Assembly: GCF_003063315.1 (NCBI RefSeq)
Contig: NZ_NERV01000004.1
Location: 186,001 to 250,000, forward strand
DNA: 64,000 nucleotides
Direction: 5' to 3'
From: Limnohabitans sp. T6-5
GTDB taxonomy: Bacteria; Pseudomonadota; Gammaproteobacteria; Burkholderiales; Burkholderiaceae_C
In this document: one piece after another, positions 52,821 to 61,537 of the stretch
Layout: each line of letters opens with the position of its first letter
Numbering within the stretch: the stretch's first letter is position 1
Translations under genes and position numbers: made by a program
Notes under the pieces: generated by a model
Databases searched by the model: none
The model's input: the letters and a program-made list of their open reading frames with translations, nothing else
What the model was told of the DNA's origin: nothing

Positions 52821-54038
52821 ATGTCAAAGTCGCAGAAATTTCAACTCTATGACCATCCAACCCAGATGGAACCGCTGCTTCCGTCTGAACACCGTTTGGG
52901 CCCACTGCTGGAGCGTGCTCACGACCTGATCCGCCAGGCCGACCGCTTGGCAAGTTGGTGCCCTACCGGAGCACTGCCAAGCCTGCGCCAGATGTTGCGC
53001 GCCATGAATTCCTATTACTCCAACCGGATTGAAGGGCAACACACCCTTCCCTTGGAAATCGAGCAAGCCCTGCGCAACGATTACGCACAAGATGCCGACA
53101 AAGCCCGCCGCCAACGTCTGGCGCTCAGCCACATGGCGACAGAGAACCAACTTGAATGCTTGTGGCCTCAATGGACCAACGCGCAAGTCTGGTCGCCGCA
53201 AACCGTTCAAGACATCCATCAGGACCTGTTTGCCCGCCTGACCGATCAAGACCGAATTCAACAAAAGGGCGCAGAAGTTCAAGTGCTGATTCCCGGAGCC
53301 ATGCGAACCGCACAAGTGAGTGTGGGTCGGCACGCCGCACCCGCTGCGGCGGCATTGCCTGCCTTCATGGATCGGTGGTCCAAGGTCTATGGACAAGTGC
53401 GTCGTGGCGAAATGCAAATCTTGGCGATGGCGGCAGCGCACCAGCGCCTGGCGTGGATTCACCCTTTTCTGGATGGCAACGGCCGTGTCGCCCGCTTGCA
53501 CAGCCATCTGGTGCTCGGTCACATGGGCCTGACCAACGGGCTGTGGTCCCCTTTGCGCGGCTTTGCACGCACTCAAGAGACCTACTACGCACGCCTGGCC
53601 GCCGCAGACGAACCCCGTGCAGGGGATCTGGATGGCCGTGGCAACCTGAGCGAATCTGCCCTGATCGCGTGGATGGATTACGTGTTGGACGTTTGCTCCG
53701 ACCAAGTGGCTTTCATGCGGGAATTGCTCAGCCTGGAGGACATGAAAGGCCGCATGGCCGCCTGCCTGGCGTATGAAGAGCAAGTAGTCGGCGAAGGCGT
53801 GCGAAGCACATCGCTTCGGGCTTTGCACTACCTGTTCGCCGCACAAACCGAACTGGATCGCGCCGACTTCAAGGCCATGCTGGGTTTGGGTGATCGGCTG
53901 GCCACCGCTCAGGTGTCGGCCTTGCTCAAACGCGGCCTGCTGGAATCGGACAGCCCCTACGGCAAAGTCCGCTTGGGTGTGCCCCAGCACGCCCTGCGCT
54001 TTTACTTCCCAAGACTTTGGCCTGAGGCCGAAGCTTGA
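52821..54038 (+). CDS. Fic-family protein (AMP transferase), self-inhibited type
   Basis: This 405-residue protein has the Fic active site 'HPFLDGNGRVARLHSH' (His214). An N-terminal inhibitory helix matches the S/T-x3-E-G/N motif: 'SNRIEG' (Ser67 to Gly72), so the alpha-inh helix is in the same chain before the Fic core (class II). The C-terminal part (about 290-405) is helical with a winged-helix look ('RADFKAMLGLGDRLATAQVSALL'). Fic enzymes transfer AMP to target-protein hydroxyls. No antitoxin gene is needed for this class. The gene has an AT-rich promoter and lies between a full marR and a marR remnant, which suggests late arrival. Confidence 0.92.
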   Translation: MSKSQKFQLYDHPTQMEPLLPSEHRLGPLLERAHDLIRQADRLASWCPTGALPSLRQMLRAMNSYYSNRIEGQHTLPLEIEQALRNDYAQDADKARRQRLALSHMATENQLECLWPQWTNAQVWSPQTVQDIHQDLFARLTDQDRIQQKGAEVQVLIPGAMRTAQVSVGRHAAPAAAALPAFMDRWSKVYGQVRRGEMQILAMAAAHQRLAWIHPFLDGNGRVARLHSHLVLGHMGLTNGLWSPLRGFARTQETYYARLAAADEPRAGDLDGRGNLSESALIAWMDYVLDVCSDQVAFMRELLSLEDMKGRMAACLAYEEQVVGEGVRSTSLRALHYLFAAQTELDRADFKAMLGLGDRLATAQVSALLKRGLLESDSPYGKVRLGVPQHALRFYFPRLWPEAEA

Positions 54039-54327
54039 GCATCCACGAACTCGCCAGCATCGTGCTGGCCAAACAGCCCACAGTGACCAAGCTGGTGGGC
54101 CGCATGCAAGACGCCGGTTGGGTCAAGCGCTGCGACGCTGCGCACGACAAACGCCAAAGCCTGGTAAGCCTCACGGCAGCAGGTAGGCGCAAAGTGCAGC
54201 CCCTGCTGAAGCAAGCCAAAGCGCACGAGGCGCAGGTGGTGTCTGCTTTGGTTCAGACCCAGCGCATCAACTCAAGCTCATGCTTGAGAGCTTGATCGCC
54301 GCGCATACAAGTGCTGGGGAGCACTGA
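54035..54327 (+). pseudogene. Truncated and frameshifted MarR-family gene remnant
   Basis: The frame from TTG at 54035 gives 'ELASIVLAKQPTVTKLVGRM', then 'HDKRQSLVSLTAAGRRKVQPLL'. This closely matches the second half of the intact MarR at 52.2 kb, but the N-terminal dimerisation half is missing and replaced by the fic gene. After about residue 78 the frame leaves the family. The lost end reappears in another frame (54268-54327: 'QLKLMLESLIAAH', compare 'QLKKVLERMIAV'). It is therefore both 5'-truncated and frameshifted. A short product could still be made but would lack a dimer interface. Confidence 0.75.
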
Positions 54328-54380
54328 GTCGCTTTCAGGGCTTGAGTTCGCTGTTTGGAAGCGGTTTTGGCCGAAGAGCA

Positions 54381-55721
54381 TCAACCAAAGGTATTGATGT
54401 TGCTATTTAGGCTTTTCACATGGTCCACGTACTGTTGACAATCCCACATAGACTGCAACTGAAAAAACGCTACAGCACGGTCGAAAGAGGTTACCTTGTA
54501 TCCCTCCTGCTGTAAGCGCAAAACATCGTTGGCGGTTTGTGCGTACGGCGAAAAGATGATTGCGAACTTGGCACCCTTGGCTTTTGATTTGTAGTAGCGT
54601 CCACCCTTTTCTTTACAAATCAGGGCCATCTCATTTTCTACTGTTTGAAAATCTTCCCAACTTCCGATTACGTTGCTCATGCCAGATCGATGAGCAATGA
54701 AGCATTGGTAAATGTCGTTATCGATTTCGCTGTAGGTCTTTGTTGTTGCGGGCAATGTCATAACCGTCGGCGTTTTTCGATTTGGTTTTGTTACGACCTC
54801 GAACCGAAGTGTGTCTCCATCGCGTTCTCTTAGTAACAGATCAATCTCGAATCCTGCCGCCAGTTGCCTGGCCAACTCCGGGTTTTCTGCTTTAGTCAGA
54901 TATGCAATCTTGCCTTTGCCTCCCAAAGTCCCTGGTCTATAAATATTGATTTCTTGGCGATCATCTTTTGTCCAAAATTTGCACCGATCGTTGGCGGTCA
55001 CAAATCGCAATTGCTCAGCAAAGACATTGTTAAAAACTAGAGGTATGTGCTCACCAGTCTCCGCAATGATTTTTGCGGCGATACGTGAATTAATTATTGG
55101 TGGGTAGTTTTTTTCTAGCGCTGGGATGCCAAATTTCCATATGTGTCGGCATGCGAGAGCGTCTGAAAGAGCGCGGTGATAGTTTCCGGTGGGGGCATAT
55201 CCTGAGGCAGTAGCAGCATCCGAGAGTTTTGTCCACATGGTGCCATCAGGACAAACTTCTGTGTAGCGACGCATGGCGCAGACGACAGATGTAAAGAAGC
55301 CTCCAGGGAAAAAGCTCGTATCAAAAGGGGCGTTGTAAACGACTATTGTTTTACCAGCGCAAATTTCAGCCACTTTTGGCAAGAGCGAATCCCAAGTCGG
55401 GGCGTTTTCTACATCCTTCGGACTGATACCGTGGATTGCCTGAGCTTGAGACCAAACGCTGTTTTTTAACGGTCGCACCAGCGTGTTGAGCAGCGTTCTG
55501 CCATCATCGCTTACGATCGCAATTTCCAAAACCTCATCCGTCCCGTTCTGATTTAAACCAGTGGTTTCGGTATCCATAAAGATAAGAGATGCCGAATTGT
55601 CAATATGCGATGAGACTAAAGGGAGATTGTTGGCAAGTGTTGGACCAATTGTCGAATTCATGGGAATTGCCGTCGACTTGGTTGTCAAGCGTCGCCATAG
55701 ATCCCGCAATGTTTTGAACAT
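54381..55721 (-). CDS. DEDDh 3'-5' exonuclease (DnaQ-like) with a BRCT-like C-terminus
   Basis: This 446-residue protein has an epsilon/RNase T-type exonuclease domain (about 45-200): Exo I 'FMDTETTG' (Asp50, Glu52), Exo II 'VVYNAPFD' (Asp134) and Exo III 'YHRALSDALA' (His182, Asp187), all catalytic residues present. A middle region (about 200-350) was not recognised. The C-terminal 90 residues ('EKGGRYYKSKAKGAKFAIIF', 'EGYKVTSFDRAVAFF') have the GG turn and hydrophobic pattern of a BRCT domain. The ATG at 55721 follows a TTG. Codon use is clearly AT-richer than its neighbours, pointing to horizontal transfer. Role could be DNA repair or defence; no partner gene adjoins it. Confidence 0.85.
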   Translation of the reverse strand: MFKTLRDLWRRLTTKSTAIPMNSTIGPTLANNLPLVSSHIDNSASLIFMDTETTGLNQNGTDEVLEIAIVSDDGRTLLNTLVRPLKNSVWSQAQAIHGISPKDVENAPTWDSLLPKVAEICAGKTIVVYNAPFDTSFFPGGFFTSVVCAMRRYTEVCPDGTMWTKLSDAATASGYAPTGNYHRALSDALACRHIWKFGIPALEKNYPPIINSRIAAKIIAETGEHIPLVFNNVFAEQLRFVTANDRCKFWTKDDRQEINIYRPGTLGGKGKIAYLTKAENPELARQLAAGFEIDLLLRERDGDTLRFEVVTKPNRKTPTVMTLPATTKTYSEIDNDIYQCFIAHRSGMSNVIGSWEDFQTVENEMALICKEKGGRYYKSKAKGAKFAIIFSPYAQTANDVLRLQQEGYKVTSFDRAVAFFQLQSMWDCQQYVDHVKSLNSNINTFG

Positions 55722-55993
55722 CAAATACTCCCTAGAGAAATGTATTTATTTTCAGGCAAGTTTTTATTAATAAGAAGTAATTTTTCGTCTTATTTGGGCC
55801 AACTCCCACCGACCGTTTCCGCATGGTGTAGTCCTCTCCCAGCCTATAAACAGCACCACCCAGCACTGCCCCACGACATTCGTATTGCTCAATTGGCAAT
55901 AGAAGTCACAAACCTTCAGCGACCGTCATATAGCGTGAGCCGAGCAGCCACCTACCAGCCTCGCCGTTGCCACCGTGTAAGGCGCGAACCCAC
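55722..55993. other. AT-rich gap between exonuclease and RidA genes
   Basis: The gap starts AT-rich (promoter region of the exonuclease, reading left) and becomes GC-rich after about 55800, marking the right border of the accessory patch. No convincing gene, hairpin or repeat was seen in it. Confidence 0.5.
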
Positions 55994-56389
55994 TCACTCC
56001 GGCACCACCGCCGTGACCTCAATCTCCACCAGCGCACGGTCCTCCACCAGATCGGCCACCTGCACAAGCGTCATGGCTGGATAGTTCTTGCCGATGACTT
56101 CCTGGTAGACCTTGCCCAGCTCGCGACCACGGGCCAGGTATTCCTTCTTGTCTTTGACGTACCAGGTCATGCGGGCCATGTGCTGTGGGCCTGCGCCTGC
56201 ACACGCCAGCGTGTCGACGATGTTTTGCAGGGATTGGCGGCACTGGGCCACAAAGTCGTCGGTCTCGAATTGGGCTTGGCCGTTCCAGCCGATCATGCCC
56301 GCGACGAACACCATGCGGCCACGTGCTTCGATGCCGTTGGCATAGCCTTTGGCGGGTGCCCAGCCTTCGGGTTGCAAGACGTTAAACAT
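55994..56389 (-). CDS. RidA/YjgF-family protein
   Basis: This 131-residue trimer-forming RidA-fold protein has the family pieces 'RMVFVAGMIGWN', 'QCRQSLQNIVDTLACAGAG', 'WYVKDKKEY' and 'PAMTLVQVADLVEDRALVEIEVTAV'. The Arg that binds the substrate carboxylate in true RidA enamine deaminases is not clearly in place: the usual 'P.R..' reads 'YPAMTLVQV', so it belongs to another subfamily. It is the last gene of the 2-aminobenzoate operon, 10 bp after the CoA ligase. A role in hydrolysing an imine/enamine formed from an aminated ring intermediate is a reasonable guess. Confidence 0.88.
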   Translation of the reverse strand: MFNVLQPEGWAPAKGYANGIEARGRMVFVAGMIGWNGQAQFETDDFVAQCRQSLQNIVDTLACAGAGPQHMARMTWYVKDKKEYLARGRELGKVYQEVIGKNYPAMTLVQVADLVEDRALVEIEVTAVVPE

Positions 56390-56399
56390 GGTGGGCTCC

Positions 56400-58070
56400 T
56401 TAAGAAATTTGACGCAGCTTGAAGCGCTGCAGTTTGCCGGTTTCGGTGCGGGGCAAGGCGTCCAAAAAGACCACTTTGCGCGGGTACTTGAACGGGGCGA
56501 TGGTTTGTTTGACGTGCTCTTGCAAGGCTTTTTCCATGGCCGCATCGCCCGTGTGGCCGGGCTTGAGCACCACATAGGCCTGCACGATGTGGCCACGGTC
56601 TTCGTCGGGCATGCCGACCACGCCGCATTCGGCCACGGCCGGGTGTTGCAGCAAAGCGCCTTCCACCTCGGGGCCTGCGATGTTATAGCCCGCCGAGATG
56701 ATCATGTCGTCGTTACGTGCTTGGTAGCTGAAGTAACCATCGGCGTCCATGACGAAGGTGTCGCCGGGCAGGTTCCAGCCGTCTTTCACATAGTCTTGCT
56801 GACGCGGGTCGGCCAGGTATTTGCAGCCTGTAGGGCCGCGCACAGCGAGCCGCCCCACGGTGCCGGGAGGCACGGGCTGCATGTCGTCGCCCACGATCTG
56901 CGCCACATAGCCGGGCACCACTTGGCCAATGCTGCCGGGGCGCACTTGCGCGCCCGCACTGGAGATGTAGATGTGGATCACTTCGGTGCCACCAATGCCG
57001 TCGGTCATCTCGATGCCCGTGGCCTGCTTCCACAGTTGGCGGGTGGCGTCGGGCAAGGCCTCGCCTGCCGACACCGGGTGCTTGAGGCTCGACAGGTCAA
57101 TGCCTTTGGCCAGCGTTGCCATCTGGCGGTACATGGTGGGCGCGGTGTAGCACTGCGTGGCGCGGTACTTGGCAATGGTCTGCATCAAGGTCTCGGGCGT
57201 GTGCTTTTCGAGCAGCACGGTACTGGCACCAAAGCGCAGCGGAAACGCCAAGAGACCACCCAAGCCGAAAGTGAAGGCGATGGGTGGCGTGCCGCACACC
57301 ACATCGTTCTCGTTCATCTGCAAGATGTGGCGCGGGAACAAATCGCACATGGCGAGCACATCGCGGTGAAAGTGCATGGTGCCCTTGGGCTTGCCGGTGG
57401 TGCCGCTGGTAAACGCAATCAGGCACACGTCGTCGCGGCTGGTGGCGTGAGGCGTGTACGCACCACTTTGCTGCGCCATGCGCTGCTCCAGGCCATCAGG
57501 GGCATCGCTGCGAAACTGCACCAGCTGCTGCAAGCTGGCCATGTGGCTGGCGTGGCCGGGCGTCATGCAGTGCTGCAGTTCGTCGGCCAGCAGGCTGTCG
57601 CACAGCGCGGCGCTGACCTGCGCTTTGTCGATGATCTGCGCCAACTCGCCCGCACGCAGCAGCGGCATGGTGGGCACAGCCACCAGCCCGGCCTTGAGCG
57701 CGCCCAGCAAACAAGCCGCCATCATGGGGCTGTTGCCGCCGCGCAGCAAAATGCGGTTGCCGGGCACGAGGCCCATGTCATGGGTCAGCACCTGGGCGAT
57801 GCGGTTGCTCTTGTCTTGCAACTGCGCATAGGTCCAGCTGAAGTCGCCACCGCCCGTGTTGAAGTCGCTCACGCCATGCAGCGCGATGCGATCGCCTTTG
57901 CCTGCCTGCACATGGCGGTCCACCAATTCCACCGCGCAGTTGATCAGGTCCGGGTAGTCCAACTCGGGCCGATCCGCCATGAACACGGGCAGTTGGTCTT
58001 TCGGCGGCAGCCGGTCACGCGCAAAGGTGTCGGTGTGGCTGCTGGGCAGCAGTTGGTTCCAGTCGCTCAT
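56400..58070 (-). CDS. abmG: 2-aminobenzoate-CoA ligase (benzoate-CoA ligase family)
   Basis: This 556-residue adenylate-forming ligase has P-loop 'LIAFTSGTTGKPKGTMHFH', A5 'DGIGGTEVIHIYIS' (typical of benzoate/aminobenzoate-CoA ligases), A8 'RNDDMIISAGYNIAGPEVE', and A10 Lys in 'LPRTETGKLQRFK'. It activates 2-aminobenzoate (anthranilate) to its CoA thioester. That function follows from family resemblance plus the 2-aminobenzoyl-CoA monooxygenase/reductase gene in the same operon. The stop of the upstream acyl-CoA dehydrogenase ends 1 bp before the ATG (58070). The gene symbol follows the Azoarcus evansii naming and is by analogy. Confidence 0.85.
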   Translation of the reverse strand: MSDWNQLLPSSHTDTFARDRLPPKDQLPVFMADRPELDYPDLINCAVELVDRHVQAGKGDRIALHGVSDFNTGGGDFSWTYAQLQDKSNRIAQVLTHDMGLVPGNRILLRGGNSPMMAACLLGALKAGLVAVPTMPLLRAGELAQIIDKAQVSAALCDSLLADELQHCMTPGHASHMASLQQLVQFRSDAPDGLEQRMAQQSGAYTPHATSRDDVCLIAFTSGTTGKPKGTMHFHRDVLAMCDLFPRHILQMNENDVVCGTPPIAFTFGLGGLLAFPLRFGASTVLLEKHTPETLMQTIAKYRATQCYTAPTMYRQMATLAKGIDLSSLKHPVSAGEALPDATRQLWKQATGIEMTDGIGGTEVIHIYISSAGAQVRPGSIGQVVPGYVAQIVGDDMQPVPPGTVGRLAVRGPTGCKYLADPRQQDYVKDGWNLPGDTFVMDADGYFSYQARNDDMIISAGYNIAGPEVEGALLQHPAVAECGVVGMPDEDRGHIVQAYVVLKPGHTGDAAMEKALQEHVKQTIAPFKYPRKVVFLDALPRTETGKLQRFKLRQIS

Positions 58071-58071
58071 G

Positions 58072-59256
58072 TCAACCTTTCAACAAGTCCTTGCCGATGA
58101 TCAGCTGCTGCACTTCGGTGGCGCCTTCGTAAATGCGCAGCGCCCGAATCTCGCGGTACAGCGACTCGACCATCACGCCTTTTTTGACGCCCATGCCGCC
58201 GTGCATCTGCACCGCCATGTCGATGATCTGCTGGGCGTTTTCGGTGGCGGTCATCTTGGCCATGGCCGCTTCGCGGGTGATGCGCCCGCCTTGGTCGCGC
58301 AGCCACGCGGCGCGGTACGTCAAGAGCGTGGCCGCGTCCAGCATGGTGGCCATCTGGGCGATCTTGGTCTGGGTGATCTGGAAGTCGCCCAAGGTTTGGC
58401 CAAACATCTTGCGTGAACGCGCCCAGCTGATGGACTCGTGCAGCGCACGCCGCCCAAAACCCAAAGCGGCTGCCGCCACCGAGGTTCGGAACACATCGAG
58501 CGTGGCCATGGCGACCTTGAAGCCCTGGCCCGCTTCGCCAATGCGCTGGTTGGCAGCGACCTTGCAGTTGTCAAACTTGAGCGTGGCCAGCGGGTGGGGC
58601 GCGACCACGTCGATGCGCTCTTCAATCGACAGACCGGGCGTGTCGGCATCCACAATGAAAGCCGTGATGCCGCGTGCGCCAGGCGCTTCGCCTGTGCGGG
58701 CGAACACCACATAAAAGTCGGCGATGCCGCCGTTGCTGATCCAGGTCTTGCGGCCATTGAGCACATAGCCGTCTGCTGTTGCCGTGGCGCTGCACTGCAT
58801 GGCGGCCACATCGGAGCCCGCATCGGGCTCACTCAAAGCAAAGGCGCTCAAGGCCTGGCCCGATGCCACACGCGCCAGGTAGCGCTGCTTTTGATCGGCT
58901 GTGCCCATGAGGCTGATGGCGCCTGTGCCCAAACCCTGCATGGCAAACGCGAAGTCTGACAAGCCGTTATGGAAAGCCAGCGTTTCGCGCAGCAGGCAGA
59001 GCTGGCGGGTGTCGATCACGTCAGATGCTGCGCCATAGGCCGTGCCTGAGACCGCGTGCTTGAGCCAGCCGCCGCTGCCCAACAAGCGCACCAGGCGGAT
59101 GCATTCGGCATCCACCGCATCGCGGCTTTCGTCGTGGTGTGCGTGTGCAAGGTGCTCTTGGCACCAAGTGTCCAAGCGCACTTTGAAGTCGCGGTGGCTG
59201 TCGTCAAAGAAGGGCCAGTCGAGTTCTGGCGGGTGATTGGCTGGGTGGTCTGACAT
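58072..59256 (-). CDS. Acyl-CoA dehydrogenase
   Basis: This 394-residue standard acyl-CoA dehydrogenase has FAD/substrate motifs '[16 protein letters not shown]' and '[15 protein letters not shown]', the helix '[19 protein letters not shown]', and catalytic Glu in '[15 protein letters not shown]'. The catalytic base is intact, unlike the ACAD-like protein at 48.3 kb. It would perform the first beta-oxidation step on the ring-opened or reduced product of 2-aminobenzoyl-CoA metabolism. It is separated by only 3 bp from the enoyl-CoA hydratase upstream and by 1 bp from the ligase downstream. Confidence 0.93.
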   Translation of the reverse strand: MSDHPANHPPELDWPFFDDSHRDFKVRLDTWCQEHLAHAHHDESRDAVDAECIRLVRLLGSGGWLKHAVSGTAYGAASDVIDTRQLCLLRETLAFHNGLSDFAFAMQGLGTGAISLMGTADQKQRYLARVASGQALSAFALSEPDAGSDVAAMQCSATATADGYVLNGRKTWISNGGIADFYVVFARTGEAPGARGITAFIVDADTPGLSIEERIDVVAPHPLATLKFDNCKVAANQRIGEAGQGFKVAMATLDVFRTSVAAAALGFGRRALHESISWARSRKMFGQTLGDFQITQTKIAQMATMLDAATLLTYRAAWLRDQGGRITREAAMAKMTATENAQQIIDMAVQMHGGMGVKKGVMVESLYREIRALRIYEGATEVQQLIIGKDLLKG

Positions 59257-59259
59257 GAC

Positions 59260-60120
59260 TCAGTCCCCTTCAAAAACAGGTGTTTGCTTGGCCACAAAGG
59301 CGTGGTACGCCCGGTGGAAGTCGTTGGTGGCCATGCAGATGGCTTGGGCCTGGGCTTCGGCCTCGATGGCTTCGTCCACGCCCATGTTCCATTCTTGTTG
59401 CAGCATCTTTTTGGTGATGCCGTTGGCAAAGGTGGGGCCTGCTACCAGCTGGGCGGCGATGGCCTGTGCATCGGCCAGCACAGTGCCTGCCTCGCACACA
59501 CGGTTGTAAAAACCCCAGCGCTCGGCTTCCAGCGCGCCCAGGCCGCGCCCGGTGAACAGCAACTCGCTCGCACGCCCTTGGCCGATGATGCGCGGCAAGA
59601 GCGCACACGCGCCCATGTCGCAACCAGCCAAGCCGACCTTGTTGAACAAAAAGTAGGTCTTGCTGCGCTCGGTGCCGTAACGCAGGTCTGAGGCCATGGC
59701 CAGGATCGCGCCTGCGCCCGCGCACACGCCGTCGATCGCCGCGATGATGGGCTGCGGACAGGCGCGCATGGCCTTGACCAAGTCGCCCGTCATGCGGGTG
59801 AAGGCCAAGAGGCCGGGCATGTCGAGTTGGGTGAGCGGGCCGATGATCTCGTGCACGTCACCACCCGAACAGAAGTTGCCACCCTCACCCGTGATGACCA
59901 CGGCGTGGATGTCAGGTGCGTAGGGCAAGGCGCGGAAAAAGTCACGCAGCTCGGCGTAAGAGTCAAACGACAGCGGGTTCTTGCGCTCGGGGCGGTTCAA
60001 GCTCACCGTGGCCACACCGTCTTTGACGGACAGCAAAAAATGCTCGGGCTGGTAGCCCGCCATGGGCTGGTTGTGGCGGGGCAGCTGATGGGGCTGGCCG
60101 GACAAATATCGTTCGCTCAT
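59260..60120 (-). CDS. Enoyl-CoA hydratase family protein
   Basis: This 286-residue crotonase-fold enzyme has '[15 protein letters not shown]' and '[21 protein letters not shown]' forming the oxyanion hole. The region '[22 protein letters not shown]' stands where catalytic residues sit. The '[11 protein letters not shown]' variant is typical of crotonases in aromatic-CoA degradation clusters (benzoyl/aminobenzoyl type). The ATG at 60120 overlaps the MarR stop (ATGA). Probably hydrates or hydrolyses a ring-derived enoyl-CoA. Confidence 0.9.
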   Translation of the reverse strand: MSERYLSGQPHQLPRHNQPMAGYQPEHFLLSVKDGVATVSLNRPERKNPLSFDSYAELRDFFRALPYAPDIHAVVITGEGGNFCSGGDVHEIIGPLTQLDMPGLLAFTRMTGDLVKAMRACPQPIIAAIDGVCAGAGAILAMASDLRYGTERSKTYFLFNKVGLAGCDMGACALLPRIIGQGRASELLFTGRGLGALEAERWGFYNRVCEAGTVLADAQAIAAQLVAGPTFANGITKKMLQQEWNMGVDEAIEAEAQAQAICMATNDFHRAYHAFVAKQTPVFEGD

Positions 60121-60740
60121 TTTGTCTCCTTAGGATTGGGTAGGTCGGCACTCGAAGAGTCCGACAAGGGCGTGAATCCCCCCTGCGGCCCGCGTTCAGC
60201 GCCAAGGCCTGCGCGACCCACGTCGGGGTCTTCGACCACCGACCTACGAAGGGCGCTGTTGTTTGCGGTGGGGGTGCCGGACTTCAAAGCGCCCAGCAGT
60301 TGATGCAGTTGTGTTTGATCTTGTTCGGCCAGCGGCGACAGCAGCTCGACGACCCACCCCTCGTGGGCCTGCGCCATGGACGCGAACGCAGTACGCCCAG
60401 CCTCGGTCAGGCTGACGGTGTAGGAGCGGCGGTCGCTGGCCTGCATTTGCCGCTGCACCAGTTGTTCTTTTTCAAGCTGGTCAACTATGGATGTGACGTT
60501 GCCACCCGTGACCATCATGCGGCGTGACAGCTCGCTCATCGACAAGCCTTGCGGCTCGCGCTCGAGCTGCGCCATCAGGTCAAAGCGCGGCAGCGTGATG
60601 TCAAACTGCTCGCGCAAGCGTTGACGGATCGTGTCTTCGATGCGGGTGGTGGCCGAAAGCAGACGCAACCACAGGCGCAACGAGGCGTGGTGGTCGGCGT
60701 GTGCACGCACTTCCATGTCCGTGTCTTGTCGTGCGCTCAT
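60117..60740 (-). CDS. MarR-family regulator with a REP-encoded C-terminal tail
   Basis: This 207-residue frame has a MarR core of about 164 residues: '[20 protein letters not shown]' leading into the HTH '[20 protein letters not shown]', and the wing '[15 protein letters not shown]'. The last 43 residues ('[11 protein letters not shown]', ending '[13 protein letters not shown]') are translated family-A REP sequence. The usual MarR length is about 140-165, so the tail is an addition. Both its start (ATGA with the SDR stop) and its end (ATGA with the enoyl-CoA hydratase start) are coupled. It probably represses the 2-aminobenzoate operon. Confidence 0.88.
   Translation of the reverse strand: MSARQDTDMEVRAHADHHASLRLWLRLLSATTRIEDTIRQRLREQFDITLPRFDLMAQLEREPQGLSMSELSRRMMVTGGNVTSIVDQLEKEQLVQRQMQASDRRSYTVSLTEAGRTAFASMAQAHEGWVVELLSPLAEQDQTQLHQLLGALKSGTPTANNSALRRSVVEDPDVGRAGLGAERGPQGGFTPLSDSSSADLPNPKETK
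60138..60247. repeat. Family-A REP pair inside the marR reading frame
   Basis: Forward copy GTAGGTCGGCACTCGAAGAG, TCCGACA (60140-60166) and facing copy ACGTCGGGGTCTTCGACCAC, CGACCTACG (60221-60247) are separated by 54 bp. Both are inside the 3' part of the marR frame and do not interrupt it. Confidence 0.88.
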
Positions 60741-61528
60741 GACACCAGCTCCCCACCATCAATGGCAATCGATTGACCGTTGATCGCATCGCTGCCCGCT
60801 GCGCACAACCACAACACGCTTTGCGCCACTTCGTGCGGCTGCACCAAGCGCTGTTGCGGGTTGCTCGCGGCCAAGACTTGGCGCGCTTCGGCTTCGCTCT
60901 TGCCTGTTTTACTCACGATGTTTTGCACCGCTTCGCGCACGATGTCGGTCTCGGTGTAGCCGGGGCAAATCGCGTTCACGGTCACGCCTTTGCGGGCCAA
61001 TTCGAGGGCCAGCGCTTTGGTCAGGCCCACCACGCCGTGCTTGGCCGCGACATAGGCGCTCACATAGGCATAGCCTTTGAGGCCCGCCGTGCTGGCGATG
61101 TTGATGATTCGCCCTGGTGTGCCTGCTTTGGCCCCCTCGAGCATGCCGGGCAGCACGGCTTGGATGCAGTGGTAAGTGCCTGTGAGGTTGACGTTCAGCA
61201 TCTGCTGCCACAGCGCGGCATCGGTCTTGGCAAAGGGCGCGCTGTGCGCCTGGCCCGCGTTGTTGACCAAGATGTTCACCGGGCCAAAGCGGGCCTGCGC
61301 CTGCTGCATCGCCGCATGTACGGCGTGTTCATCGGCCACGTCCATGGGCGCAATCAACACCGCCACATCAGGCACTTGTGCGCGCAGCGCTTCGGCCTGG
61401 GCTTGCAGCGTGTCGTGCGATCGCCCGCAGAGCATGAGGCGGCAGCCCGCTTGGGCCAGCTGCAGCGCGATGGCCGCGCCAATGCCTGCGCCCGCGCCGG
61501 TGATGAGGGCATGTCGGTTGCTCAGCAT
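60737..61528 (-). CDS. Short-chain dehydrogenase/reductase (3-hydroxyacyl/3-hydroxybutyrate dehydrogenase-like)
   Basis: This 263-residue classical SDR has NAD-binding 'LITGAGAGIGAAIALQLA' (residues 8-25), 'NNAGQAHS', catalytic Ser in 'IINIASTAGLKG', and Tyr-x3-Lys in 'YVAAKHG'. The C-terminal '[11 protein letters not shown]' is typical. It resembles D-3-hydroxybutyrate and related dehydrogenases and would oxidise a 3-hydroxyacyl intermediate in the operon. The stop overlaps the MarR start by 4 bp. It follows the monooxygenase/reductase gene after a 153-bp gap filled with family-B REP copies. Confidence 0.9.
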   Translation of the reverse strand: MLSNRHALITGAGAGIGAAIALQLAQAGCRLMLCGRSHDTLQAQAEALRAQVPDVAVLIAPMDVADEHAVHAAMQQAQARFGPVNILVNNAGQAHSAPFAKTDAALWQQMLNVNLTGTYHCIQAVLPGMLEGAKAGTPGRIINIASTAGLKGYAYVSAYVAAKHGVVGLTKALALELARKGVTVNAICPGYTETDIVREAVQNIVSKTGKSEAEARQVLAASNPQQRLVQPHEVAQSVLWLCAAGSDAINGQSIAIDGGELVS

Positions 61529-61537
61529 GGTTTGCCC

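Noticed and set aside
52821..55721. A Fic toxin-antitoxin pair or complete defence island.
   Set aside because: The inhibitory motif is inside the Fic chain itself, so no separate antitoxin is expected, and the neighbouring exonuclease faces the other way with no other defence gene present. The island idea is kept only as a weak hypothesis.
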